Positions 53,390 to 61,944 of a stretch of DNA of 64,000 nucleotides are shown here, piece after piece. Positions within the stretch are counted from its first letter, which is position 1. Every line of letters starts with the position of its first letter. The notes under the pieces were generated by a model. The model was not told the DNA's origin and did no database searches. It saw only the letters and a list, made by a program, of their open reading frames with translations. The position numbers and the translations under genes were made by a program. Source of the DNA: Prosthecodimorpha staleyi (GTDB lineage: Bacteria > Pseudomonadota > Alphaproteobacteria > Rhizobiales > Ancalomicrobiaceae); contig NZ_JAHHZF010000012.1 of assembly GCF_018729455.1 (NCBI RefSeq), positions 179,649 to 243,648 of the forward strand. Direction: 5' to 3'.

Positions 53390-54967
53390 TCAGAGCGGCT
53401 TCGAGGGATCGAAATGGCTGCCGGGGATGTTGATCCCCTTGGCGACCAGTTCGGTGAGGAAGCGCGGACGCACGCCCGTGGCGACGAACTGGCCATGGAT
53501 GGTGCCGTCGGCATCGGTCTTCAGGCGCACATATTTGTAGATCTCCTGCATCTGCAGGATGTCGCCCTCCATGCCGGTGATCTCGGCGATCGAAGTGATC
53601 CGGCGCTTGCCGTCGCTCATGCGCTGCAATTGCACGATCACCCGGATGGCGGCACAGATCTGGCTGCGCATCGAGGAGACCGTCATCGGCATCGCCGACA
53701 TGCCGAGCATCTGCTCCAGGCGCGAGATCGCCTCGCGCGGGTTGTTAGCGTGAATGGTGGCCATCGAGCCCTCGTGGCCGGTATTCATGGCCTGCAGCAT
53801 GTCGAAGGCCTCCTCGCCGCGCACCTCGCCGAGGATGACGCGGTCGGGGCGCATGCGCAGCGCGTTCTTGACCAGGTCGCGCTGGCGGATCTCGCCCTTG
53901 CCCTCGATGTTCGGCGGCCGGGTCTCCATGCGCGCCACATGCGGCTGCTGCAGTTGCAGTTCGGCCGCGTCCTCGATGGTGATCAGGCGCTCGGTCTCGG
54001 GGATGAAGGCCGACAGGGCGTTGAGCATCGTCGTCTTGCCCGAGCCGGTGCCGCCCGAGATGATCAGCGTGATCTTGCTCTTGACCGCAGCGGCGAGCAC
54101 GTCGGCCATCTGCTGGCGGATCGCATCGACCTCGACCAGGCGGGCAAGCGAAAGCTTCTTCTTCGAGAATTTGCGGATCGAGACCAGCGGCCCGTCGACC
54201 GCGATCGGCCGGATGGCGACGTTGACGCGGCTGCCGTCGAGCAGGCGCGCGTCGCAGAGCGGGTGGCTTTCATCGACGCGCCGGCCGACCGCGGAGACGA
54301 TCTTGTTGACGATGCGCAGCAAATGCGGCTCGTCCTTGAACCGGGTCGGCGTGCGCTCCAACATGCCGCGCCGCTCGACGAAGACGCATTCGTGGCCGTT
54401 GATCAGGATGTCGGCGATGGAATCGTCCTGCAGCAGCGGCTCGAGCGGACCGAGCCCGGTCATCTCATCGATGATCTCCTTGACGAAGATCTCCAGTTCC
54501 TGGGCGTTGAGCGCGATCCGCTCGGAGACTACGTATTGCTGCACCAACTGGCCGACCTGGCGGCGCATCTCCGCTTCGGGCAGTCTTTCGAGCGAGGAGA
54601 GATTGATTTCCTCGATCAGCCGCCGGTGCAGACGGACGCGGGCGTCGAGCAGCTTGGCGGAGAGACGGGTCGCATTCGGGTCGGCCTCGGCCGGTGCCGC
54701 ATTGGGGGCGACCAGAGGACCGGGCGGCGGGTCGGGCGGCGTCTCGACGGCCGGCCCGTCATCCGGGCCGATCGCCATGGCCTCCTCGACCCGCGCTCTC
54801 TGTTCGTGCACGTCGGGTCCCTGAGGCGGCGGCGGCGGCGCGATGTCCGGCGGCGGCGGCAGTTCGTGCACGGTCCCGGCCGCCGCCGAGGGGACGGGCG
54901 GCAGCGGAACCTCGTCGATACGGGGCATCTGGCGGCGGGCGGTGAAGCGTCCGAGCATCGGGGGCAT
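53390..54967 (-). CDS. tadA: Tad pilus assembly ATPase TadA/CpaF
   Basis: This 525-residue secretion ATPase powers Flp pilus assembly. After a Pro-rich N-terminal ~100 residues it has Walker A GGTGSGKTTMLNAL, an Asp box (ITIEDAAELQL), Walker B-like VILGEVRGEEAFDMLQAMNTGHEGSMATIHAN and a His box. It is 11 bp upstream of tadB and 30 bp downstream of cpaE, in one operon. Confidence 0.95.
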   Translation of the reverse strand: MPPMLGRFTARRQMPRIDEVPLPPVPSAAAGTVHELPPPPDIAPPPPPQGPDVHEQRARVEEAMAIGPDDGPAVETPPDPPPGPLVAPNAAPAEADPNATRLSAKLLDARVRLHRRLIEEINLSSLERLPEAEMRRQVGQLVQQYVVSERIALNAQELEIFVKEIIDEMTGLGPLEPLLQDDSIADILINGHECVFVERRGMLERTPTRFKDEPHLLRIVNKIVSAVGRRVDESHPLCDARLLDGSRVNVAIRPIAVDGPLVSIRKFSKKKLSLARLVEVDAIRQQMADVLAAAVKSKITLIISGGTGSGKTTMLNALSAFIPETERLITIEDAAELQLQQPHVARMETRPPNIEGKGEIRQRDLVKNALRMRPDRVILGEVRGEEAFDMLQAMNTGHEGSMATIHANNPREAISRLEQMLGMSAMPMTVSSMRSQICAAIRVIVQLQRMSDGKRRITSIAEITGMEGDILQMQEIYKYVRLKTDADGTIHGQFVATGVRPRFLTELVAKGINIPGSHFDPSKPL

Positions 54968-54997
54968 GTCCTCTTCAGGCGCGGCAGACCGAACCGG

Positions 54998-56173
54998 TCA
55001 TTTCGCGCCCGTCTCGGCGAAGATGATCTTGCGCATGTCGGTGACGACGTTCGAGCCGGCCTTGACCTCCTCGATCGGCACGCCCCGGTCGATCGCTTCG
55101 CGTACCAGCCGGTAGTTGTTCGAGACCACCCCGGCCATCATGGTACCGAGCGCGGCCTCGACATCGGATTTGCGCAGGCCGGGACCGAACAGGCGCTGTT
55201 CGAATCGGTTGACGATCGCCTTCGGGGTCGCTTCGTCGCCAAGCCGCTCGCGGATCGCCGTCGCCAGCCGGCGCGCCAGGCGCAGGCCGGGTACGGTCAT
55301 TTCGGTGACGATGTAGAAGTGGTCGGAGCCGACCAGGACGTCGTCGGTCCAGGGAAACCAGGTCCGCGGCAGGTCGATGACCACATTGTCGAAGCGCGTG
55401 GAGACCAGATCGAGCAGCCGCGTCACCACGCCCGGCTGGAAGCTGCGCATCTCCGCCGGCTTGTTCGGCGCGGCCAGCACCGCCAGGCCCGAGGCGTGAT
55501 GGGCGAGCATCATCTCCAGAAGCTGGTCGTCGAGCCGTTCCGGATTGGGCACGATCTCGTCGAGCAGCAGTCGTGGCTCGATGTCGAGATGGTCGGCGCA
55601 GGACCCGTTCTGGAAGTCGAGATCGACCAGACAGGTGGTCGTGCCCGATTTCTTGCCTTCCCTCAACAGCAGGAAGGCGGTCTCGACCGCCAGCGTGGTC
55701 ACCCCGACACCCCCCGCGGCCGGCAGGAAGGTGTAGATCTCGGCTTCCTTGGTCTCCCCAACCGGCCGTGCCTCGACCGCCTTGAGGCAGGTCCGCACCA
55801 GCTCCGCCGGCTCGACCGGCTTGCGTAGGAAGTCGGTCACGCGGATCTGCAGAAACCAGCGGGCCAGCGCCTCGTCGAAATTCTCGGTGACGACGATCAC
55901 CGGCACGCGCCCGCCGGTCCGCGCCATGAAGCGCTGCAGGGCGAGCAGTTCAGGACGGGACCCGGAGTCGAGAAAGACCACCACCACGGCCGCAGCCGAG
56001 GCGTCGAAGCGGCCCTCGGCCCGTTCCAGCGTCTCGCTGACAAATTCGACCGTGAACCGCGCACCGGCTCCGAACGCGGCCTCCAGGGCCGGGCGGGAGG
56101 CGGTATCGGGAGAAACGACGATCACCTTCAGGGCGATCACCTTGTCCTGGCCCGATATGCGACTGAAGAACAT
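54998..56173 (-). CDS. cpaE: pilus assembly protein CpaE/TadZ
   Basis: This ~391-residue protein joins an N-terminal receiver-like domain (VIVVSPDTASRPALEAAF, with FLDSGSR) to a MinD/ParA-like domain with a modified Walker A, PAAGGVGVTTLA, lacking the usual lysine, as in CpaE/TadZ. It positions the Tad machine at the cell pole. Start ATG 56173 has GGGAAG upstream; ATG 56197 is an alternative. It opens a second transcription unit after the terminator at 56461-56493. Confidence 0.92.
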   Translation of the reverse strand: MFFSRISGQDKVIALKVIVVSPDTASRPALEAAFGAGARFTVEFVSETLERAEGRFDASAAAVVVVFLDSGSRPELLALQRFMARTGGRVPVIVVTENFDEALARWFLQIRVTDFLRKPVEPAELVRTCLKAVEARPVGETKEAEIYTFLPAAGGVGVTTLAVETAFLLLREGKKSGTTTCLVDLDFQNGSCADHLDIEPRLLLDEIVPNPERLDDQLLEMMLAHHASGLAVLAAPNKPAEMRSFQPGVVTRLLDLVSTRFDNVVIDLPRTWFPWTDDVLVGSDHFYIVTEMTVPGLRLARRLATAIRERLGDEATPKAIVNRFEQRLFGPGLRKSDVEAALGTMMAGVVSNNYRLVREAIDRGVPIEEVKAGSNVVTDMRKIIFAETGAK

Positions 56174-56517
56174 CGTCAATGACTTCCCGGTTCTCATGCC
56201 GTCCGGCGCATCGCCAGATCGCAATCCACTCTCGCCTGGCAGTCAACGCCCGGGACATTAAGGTCGGATAAACAATGACCGCCCGCCAATATCACCCGAC
56301 TGCGACGGTAAACACAGGACCACCAAGTCGAAGGCGCGTTGAAGCAATATCAATTACAATTTTACGGAATGAACAACGCGACAGTCCGGCATGCCAACGG
56401 GATCACGAGAGCTTTCCGGGAACAGGCAGAGACGGGTCTCGAGGACCGGCCGCACGGACGCAAAAAGGCCTCCCGGAGCGTTCCGGGAGGCCTGATGACC
56501 GAGCAACGACGGCGGGG
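56174..56517. other. intergenic region splitting the cpa/tad block
   Basis: Contains the terminator of the cpaB-cpaC unit and, beyond it, an AT-rich stretch (~56260-56400) that should hold the cpaE promoter. No gene is seen. Confidence 0.5.
56461..56493 (-). terminator. rho-independent terminator of cpaBC unit
   Basis: A 12-bp perfect stem (56466-56477 with 56482-56493) with a GCGT loop is followed on the minus strand by TTTTTGCG. It lies 25 bp after the small lipoprotein stop. Confidence 0.9.
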
Positions 56518-56853
56518 TCAGCGCGCGGTCGTGCCGGCGGGAGCAGTCGGCGCGGGGGCCGCCGACGAGATGGCGTTGGTTGTGGCAGGCACCGGCGGCA
56601 GGATCATGCCGGTCCGGTAGCGTTCGCCGGCCGCCGCGGAGCGCTGTCCGCTGGTGGTCAGACGGGTGTCGGCGACGGCGCGCGGCCAGGGATCGATGGT
56701 CTGCAGCGCCTTGTTGGTGTTGACCGCGTCGCCGAATTGCATGGTCACCGAATCCTGGTTCTCCAGGCTGTCGGTGCCGCCCGAGCAGGCGCCGAGGGCG
56801 AGGACGGCGACGAGGGCGACGCCCCGGGCGAAACGATCAGCGAAGGACAACAC
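56518..56853 (-). CDS. small lipoprotein in CpaD position
   Basis: This 111-residue lipoprotein has a signal peptide with lipobox LALGACS. The mature part has DSVTMQFGDAVNTNKALQTIDPWPR and SGQRSAAAGERYRTG, a pattern of small lipoproteins encoded between cpaC and cpaE in alphaproteobacteria. It is about half the length of true CpaD and lacks its conserved core. The GTG at 56853 has AGGAGG 5 nt upstream and overlaps the cpaC end by 17 bp. Confidence 0.78.
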   Translation of the reverse strand: MLSFADRFARGVALVAVLALGACSGGTDSLENQDSVTMQFGDAVNTNKALQTIDPWPRAVADTRLTTSGQRSAAAGERYRTGMILPPVPATTNAISSAAPAPTAPAGTTAR

Positions 56854-58324
56854 GAGAACCTCCTAGGGGCATGTCGAGGATATGGCCGAGCGGTGCGGGG
56901 GCGGCCCCCCCTGGCGGCATGCGGACGGAATCCGCACGGACCTCGCCCTTGCCGCCGGCGAAGAATTCGGGGTCGTTGGCCGCACGCAGATTGTCGAGCG
57001 GGGTCTTGAGCGGCTGGCCGGGAACCATCGGCCGCACGAGGCGCGGCGTGACGATGATCACCAGTTCGGTCTCGTTCTTCTGGTACGAAGACGAGCGGAA
57101 CAGCGCTCCGAGCACCGGCACGTTGCCGGCCCATGGCAACTGCTGCAGCAGCGTCGAGACGTTGGACTGGAGCAGGCCCGCAATGGCGAAACTCTGGCCG
57201 TCGCGCAGTTCGATCGTCGTATCGGCGCGTCGCACGTTCAGCGACGGCACGGTGACGCCGGAGAGCGTGACCGCGTTGGAATAGTCGAGTTCGCTGACCT
57301 CCGGGATGATCTTGAGATTGATCATGCCGTTCTCGAGTACGGTCGGCGTGAAGGCGAGACCGATGCCGAACTTCTTGAACTCGATGGTGACTTCGCCGTT
57401 CTTGTTGTTCATTGGAACGGGATATTCGCCGCCGGCCAGGAAGCTCGCCGTATCGCCAGAAAGCGCCACCAGGTTCGGTTCCGCCAGGCGCCGGGCGACG
57501 CGCTGTTCCTCCAGCGCCTTGATCAGGATATCGGCGCCGATGCCGTTGCCGAGCACCTGGGCGACGGCGACGCCGAACGGCGTGTTGCCGGACAGCAGGC
57601 CTGACGTGCCCGACGAGGCGCCGGCAACCGAGGCATTGGACGGATAGGCCAGCGAGCCGGTCGAGGGATTGTGGATCATCTTCGAGCCGAAGATGCCCCA
57701 GTTGAAGCCGAGATCCCGACCGGCATCGCGGTTCGCCTCGACGAAGCGCACCTCCAGCATCACCTGCTGGGAGCCGGTCACGCCGATCGAATTGATCACT
57801 TCGCTGGCGAACTGCTTGGCGATGGTGACGGCGCGATCGGCCGAGACCGCGTCGCGCACGGTACCCGACAGCATGACCTTGCCGTTATAGGTCGAAACCG
57901 TGATGCGCGAGGTCGGCAGGCGGCGATTGAGCTCGGCCTGGAGGCGGCCCGAATCGTGGGCGACCTCGACATCGATGATCCCGATCAACTGCTTCTTGGA
58001 ATCATAGACCGAGACGTTGGTCGTCCCGATCGCGCGGCCGAGCACATAGAAGCTCTTGTCGGTCAGCGGCACCACATCGGCGACCTCCGGATCGCCGACG
58101 ACCAGATCGGCGAAAGGGGCCTCGATGCGCATGGTCTCGGACTTGCCGCGCGTCACTCGGATCTGCTGGACCTTGCCGTCGCCGACCCGGACCAGCCGAT
58201 CTTCCGCCCGCACCGTCGGAACGGCCGCAAGCAGCGGCCCCGCCAGGACCGCCGCGCCGAGACACAGGGCTCCGACAGTCTTCACCACGCCCCGGAACCG
58301 GAGCCTTCCGCCATCATCGTTCAC
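56837..58324 (-). CDS. cpaC: Tad/Cpa pilus secretin CpaC
   Basis: This 495-residue outer-membrane secretin forms the exit pore of the Flp pilus. It has a signal region (VGALCLGAAVLAGPLLAA), an N-terminal pilus-binding domain, a BON-like segment (SRITVSTYNGKVMLSGTV) and the C-terminal secretin domain with VEANRDAGRDLGFNWG, EPNLVALSG and the LIVIVTPRLV ending. Start is a GTG at 58324. It follows cpaB by 80 bp. Confidence 0.95.
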   Translation of the reverse strand: MNDDGGRLRFRGVVKTVGALCLGAAVLAGPLLAAVPTVRAEDRLVRVGDGKVQQIRVTRGKSETMRIEAPFADLVVGDPEVADVVPLTDKSFYVLGRAIGTTNVSVYDSKKQLIGIIDVEVAHDSGRLQAELNRRLPTSRITVSTYNGKVMLSGTVRDAVSADRAVTIAKQFASEVINSIGVTGSQQVMLEVRFVEANRDAGRDLGFNWGIFGSKMIHNPSTGSLAYPSNASVAGASSGTSGLLSGNTPFGVAVAQVLGNGIGADILIKALEEQRVARRLAEPNLVALSGDTASFLAGGEYPVPMNNKNGEVTIEFKKFGIGLAFTPTVLENGMINLKIIPEVSELDYSNAVTLSGVTVPSLNVRRADTTIELRDGQSFAIAGLLQSNVSTLLQQLPWAGNVPVLGALFRSSSYQKNETELVIIVTPRLVRPMVPGQPLKTPLDNLRAANDPEFFAGGKGEVRADSVRMPPGGAAPAPLGHILDMPLGGSRVVLR

Positions 58325-58404
58325 GTCGCACCCCCGATCGCCATTCCGGCGACGGCTTCGTTCTCCAACCCGCCGTTTGCCGGCGGTGTCGGACCATCCC
58401 GGAC

Positions 58405-59190
58405 CTACTCCACCTCGGAGCGGACCCCGTATTCCTGGCGCTTGGTGGCGCGGGAGACCGAGACGGTCGCCGCACGCACCCGGGTATTCTTCTGATTGTC
58501 GGCCAGCGCCTCGCCGGCCCGGCGCAACACCAGCGAGATCGTGCCGACCGACGAGGCGAAGGCGACCTTCTGGGCGACACCGGAATGCACTTCCAGCGTG
58601 ACCGCCTTGGGCACCGCGGGCTTCTCGGCGCGCTGGTCGAAGCTCTGGTCGACGGCCAGCACCCGAGCCCGCTCGACCAGGACTTCGGTGATCGCATCGC
58701 CCTCGCCCTGATGGCGCGTGAGCAGCACGTCGACCCGGTCACCGGGCAGGACGAAGCCGGCCACACCGTTGACCTCGTCGACCTTCACGGTCACCGCCTT
58801 CATGCCCTCCTCGATCACCGAGGACAGCGTGGCGCGCTGGCCAGGGCCGGAGATCTTGGCCGGCAGGATCGGTTCGTTCGCCTCGATGGCGACCAGCGCA
58901 ACCCGGCGGCCCTGCTGGGCAAAGAGCTCGGCGACAGTGCGGAAGGCGCCGGCCGGTACGGCTTCCGCCGGCCAGGCCACTTCCTTCAACGCGTCGCGCG
59001 CGATCTCTGCCCCGAAATTCAACGGCTTGGCCGCCACGACGACGGTCGACGCCGCGACAGCCGGGCCGGACACTTCGATGGTCCGTGCGCGCTTCTCAGC
59101 CTGCCGTTCAAGATAGGACTGCGACATGAACACGGCCGCGCCGCCGAAGACGAGCGCGAGCAGAAGCATGACGACGGTGTTGGTACGCAA
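58405..59190 (-). CDS. cpaB: Flp pilus assembly protein CpaB
   Basis: This ~261-residue periplasmic protein has one N-terminal helix (VVMLLLALVFGGAAVFMSQ) and an SAF domain (VVAAKPLNFGAEIARDALKEVAWP) followed by GVAGFVLPGDRVDVLLTR, all typical of CpaB. A TTG at 59190 was chosen because it puts a short n-region before the helix; longer frames reach 59295 without support. It opens the cpaB-cpaC-lipoprotein unit. Confidence 0.9.
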   Translation of the reverse strand: MRTNTVVMLLLALVFGGAAVFMSQSYLERQAEKRARTIEVSGPAVAASTVVVAAKPLNFGAEIARDALKEVAWPAEAVPAGAFRTVAELFAQQGRRVALVAIEANEPILPAKISGPGQRATLSSVIEEGMKAVTVKVDEVNGVAGFVLPGDRVDVLLTRHQGEGDAITEVLVERARVLAVDQSFDQRAEKPAVPKAVTLEVHSGVAQKVAFASSVGTISLVLRRAGEALADNQKNTRVRAATVSVSRATKRQEYGVRSEVE

Positions 59191-59503
59191 AACCTGACCT
59201 CGATCGGCACCCTTCCCTTCCCCGTCACCCACCGTGGCGGCGCGCCATAAACAAGTCCTTAAGTGTAAAATTCGCTGATTTTTCATGGTTAACAAATGGC
59301 AAACGACTTTGCGTCAATTGCCTTGGCCCCGACGGTAGCACCGGAATCGGGGTTCCTGCGTATCCCGACCATGATTTTCTTAACCATTTCGGTGAACCGC
59401 GGATTCACGGTGTCCGGGCAATCGTCGGGAACGGCCGCGAAAGCGCCGCAAACCGGTTCCGGGGCGCGGCCTTGAGGGCGCCGCCCCATCGGATCCGGTT
59501 GCC
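59191..59503. other. cpaB/nuclease-like divergent intergenic region
   Basis: AT-rich around 59250-59300, likely holding the cpaB promoter. Three TTAA(C) half-sites are present but not in the N7 spacing of CtrA sites. No gene is seen. Confidence 0.45.
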
Positions 59504-60346
59504 ATGAAGGCCTGGAAGAGCCATTTCGCCACCGTCTCGCTGACCGGCCTCGCCATGGCGGGGATCATCGCGGCGAAGCTCGTCGCCCCGACCCGGCCGG
59601 CCGAGGGCGGCGCGACCGTCGTGGCCGCCGACCCGGTCGAGACCGGATCGCTGCCCGCGCGCCGGACCGCCGACGCCCAGACCCGGCCGCGCCGGTTCCA
59701 GCCGTCGAACTTCAGCGCCGGCGAGGTCCGGCCGCCGGCCCCCGCCACCGTCACCCGGTCGCTGCGGTTCACCGTGCCCGAACGCTCCGATTCGGTCGTG
59801 CCGCCGGCCGGACGCTTCGGCGGCTCGACCGGCGTCGAGGCCGCAACCGCCGGGGAAACGGCATCGGCATCCGGCGCAGTCCGTGGCAGGCCGCCCGTCC
59901 GCACCGCCGGGCTGTTGCCGCCTGTCGGCACGGCGCCCGGTGCCGATGCGGCCGAACCCCGCCTGCGCGACACGCCTTTCAGCCAGGTGGAGGTCACCGA
60001 CGGGCGCAGCTTCACCGCGTCCGGCCGGCGCATCCGGCTGGCCGGCATCCGCATCCCCGCGCCGGATCGCACCTGCCGGATGCTCGACGGCACGCCCGAC
60101 ACCTGTGGCGGGCGTGCGCGGACTCATCTCGAACTCTTCCTGCGCAATCGGCCGGTCCTGTGCGCGCTGCCGGCGGAGCCCGCGAAAGGCGCCGTCGAGA
60201 CGCGCTGCCGGGTCGGCGCCGTCGACCTGTCGGAATGGATGGTCCGGTCGGGCTGGGCCGAGCCGGCCGGGGAGCCGGACGCCGCCCTGACCCGCGCCGC
60301 CGCCGAGGCCAGGCGCCGAAGGGTCGGCCTCTGGCGCGGCGCCTGA
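59504..60346 (+). CDS. degenerate thermonuclease-like secreted protein
   Basis: This 280-residue protein has an N-terminal signal or anchor (FATVSLTGLAMAGIIAA), a ~120-residue low-complexity linker and a C-terminal Staphylococcal-nuclease-like domain: VEVTDGRSFTASGRRIRLAGIRIPAPDR, then CRVGAVDLSEWMVRSGWAE and RRVGLW. The usual catalytic D-G-D-T and D-A-P-E are replaced by D-G-R-S and a shifted acidic residue, so catalysis is doubtful. It may be a structural or binding relic. Confidence 0.7.
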   Translation: MKAWKSHFATVSLTGLAMAGIIAAKLVAPTRPAEGGATVVAADPVETGSLPARRTADAQTRPRRFQPSNFSAGEVRPPAPATVTRSLRFTVPERSDSVVPPAGRFGGSTGVEAATAGETASASGAVRGRPPVRTAGLLPPVGTAPGADAAEPRLRDTPFSQVEVTDGRSFTASGRRIRLAGIRIPAPDRTCRMLDGTPDTCGGRARTHLELFLRNRPVLCALPAEPAKGAVETRCRVGAVDLSEWMVRSGWAEPAGEPDAALTRAAAEARRRRVGLWRGA

Positions 60347-60475
60347 CGGCCTCGGATGGCGGCGCGCAACGGCGTCCACCTATGGCCCGTTCCGGCCAGG
60401 CGCGGGTGATGCCCGTCCGTCTCTCGCCCGCGACCGGATTTCTGGGCGCCGACCGCAGCCCCCTTGCGGCGAATG

Positions 60476-61822
60476 TCAGCCGGCGCCGATTTCCGCCAGG
60501 GCGGCCCTGAGGCTCAGCCCGAACAGGACGGCGATCTCCTCCAATTCGGCCTCGGTGGCGATATAGGGCGGCGCCAGGATGACCGTGTCGCCGGCCGTGC
60601 CGTCGACATTGCCGCCCGAGGGGTAGCAGATCAGACCGCGCTCGAAGGCGGCGTTGCGGATGCGGATGTAGAGCTTCTCGGCCGGATCGAACGGGGTCTT
60701 CAGGGCCCGGTCGGCGACCAACTCGACCCCGACGAAGAAACCGCGGCCGCGCAGGTCGCCGACCGCCGCGATACCGTCGAGTTCGCGCGCGAGCAGACCC
60801 ATGAACACCGGCCCGAGGTCGTGGACACGCTCGACCAACTTCTCACGCCGCATGATCGTCTGCACGGCGACGCCGGCCGCACAGGCGGCGGTGTGGCCCG
60901 TGAAAGTATGGCCGGTCAGCACGCCGCCATAGACCCGGTCGATCGGCTCGGCGACGCGTTGGTGGTAGACTGTCGCGCCGAGCGGCAGGAAGCCGCCGCC
61001 GAGGCCCTTGGCGACGGTCATGATGTCCGGCTCGACGCCGTCATGGGCGAGCGCCCGCCACGTGCCGCAACGCCCGGCGCCGCACATCACCTCGTCGGCG
61101 ATCATCAGCACGCCGTAGCGGTCGCAGACCTCCCGCATCGCGGCCGCATAGCCGGGCGGCGCCGGCACGACGCCGCCGGCCGCACCGACCACAGGTTCGA
61201 ATACGAAGGCGGCGACGGCATCCGGACCGATCCTCCGAATGGTCTCCTCGAGCTCGGCAGCATACCAGGCCGGCAGGGCTTCCGGCGCAACACCTTCGGG
61301 CGGCCGATAGGCATTGGCCGGAGAAATCAGCGCGCCGCCTTCGATCAGGGCACCCTCATAGGGCGCACGACGTTCGCGGAAGCCCGAGATCGACAGGGCG
61401 CCGAGCGTATTGCCGTGCCAGGAGCGCTCGCGCGAGATGAAGCGCCGGCGCGACATGTCGCCCCGGGCCGCGTGATACTGGAGCGCGATCTTCATGGCCG
61501 ATTCGACCGCCTCCGAACCGCCGGAGACGAACACCATCCGCGTTAGCCCGCCACCGCAATTCGCCGCCACCAGAGCGGTCAGTTCCTCGAGCGGGTCGCT
61601 GGTGAAGGTGTAGCGGTAGCCATGGGCGATCCGGTCGAGCTGCGCCGCGATCGCTGCATTGACCTCCCGATTGCCGTGACCGAGGCAGTAGACCGCCGGC
61701 CCGCCGGAGCCGTCGATATAGCGCTTGCCGTTGGTGTCGTAGACCGACAGCCCCTCGCCCCAGGCGACTTTCGGCAGGGCGGCAGCCGCGATCGAGATCG
61801 TGGCCTTGGGCTGGACGGTCAT
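60476..61822 (-). CDS. class III PLP-dependent aminotransferase
   Basis: This 448-residue enzyme matches class III omega-aminotransferases. It has GSGGPAVYCLGHGN, VFVSGGSEAVESAMKIA, SWHGNTLGALS, the EPVVGAAGG segment, LMIADEVMCGAGR and the PLP-lysine region TVAKGLGGGFLPL. Amino donors range from omega-amino acids to polyamines; no substrate can be fixed. It follows a P450 gene by 122 bp on the same strand. Confidence 0.92.
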   Translation of the reverse strand: MTVQPKATISIAAAALPKVAWGEGLSVYDTNGKRYIDGSGGPAVYCLGHGNREVNAAIAAQLDRIAHGYRYTFTSDPLEELTALVAANCGGGLTRMVFVSGGSEAVESAMKIALQYHAARGDMSRRRFISRERSWHGNTLGALSISGFRERRAPYEGALIEGGALISPANAYRPPEGVAPEALPAWYAAELEETIRRIGPDAVAAFVFEPVVGAAGGVVPAPPGYAAAMREVCDRYGVLMIADEVMCGAGRCGTWRALAHDGVEPDIMTVAKGLGGGFLPLGATVYHQRVAEPIDRVYGGVLTGHTFTGHTAACAAGVAVQTIMRREKLVERVHDLGPVFMGLLARELDGIAAVGDLRGRGFFVGVELVADRALKTPFDPAEKLYIRIRNAAFERGLICYPSGGNVDGTAGDTVILAPPYIATEAELEEIAVLFGLSLRAALAEIGAG

Positions 61823-61944
61823 GGGCGCGGCTCCTCGCGACGGCGGTCTTCTGAGGCCGACGACGCTGCGCCGGCCGCCGCATCCGCGTCAAGGCCGTCC
61901 GGCAGCAGCCGAGATCCGCAGCCTCTGCCGGTCTGCCGACCCTA

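Noticed and set aside
59259..59384. CtrA boxes upstream of cpaB
   Set aside because: Three TTAA(C) half-sites exist, but none is paired with the required 7-bp spacing.
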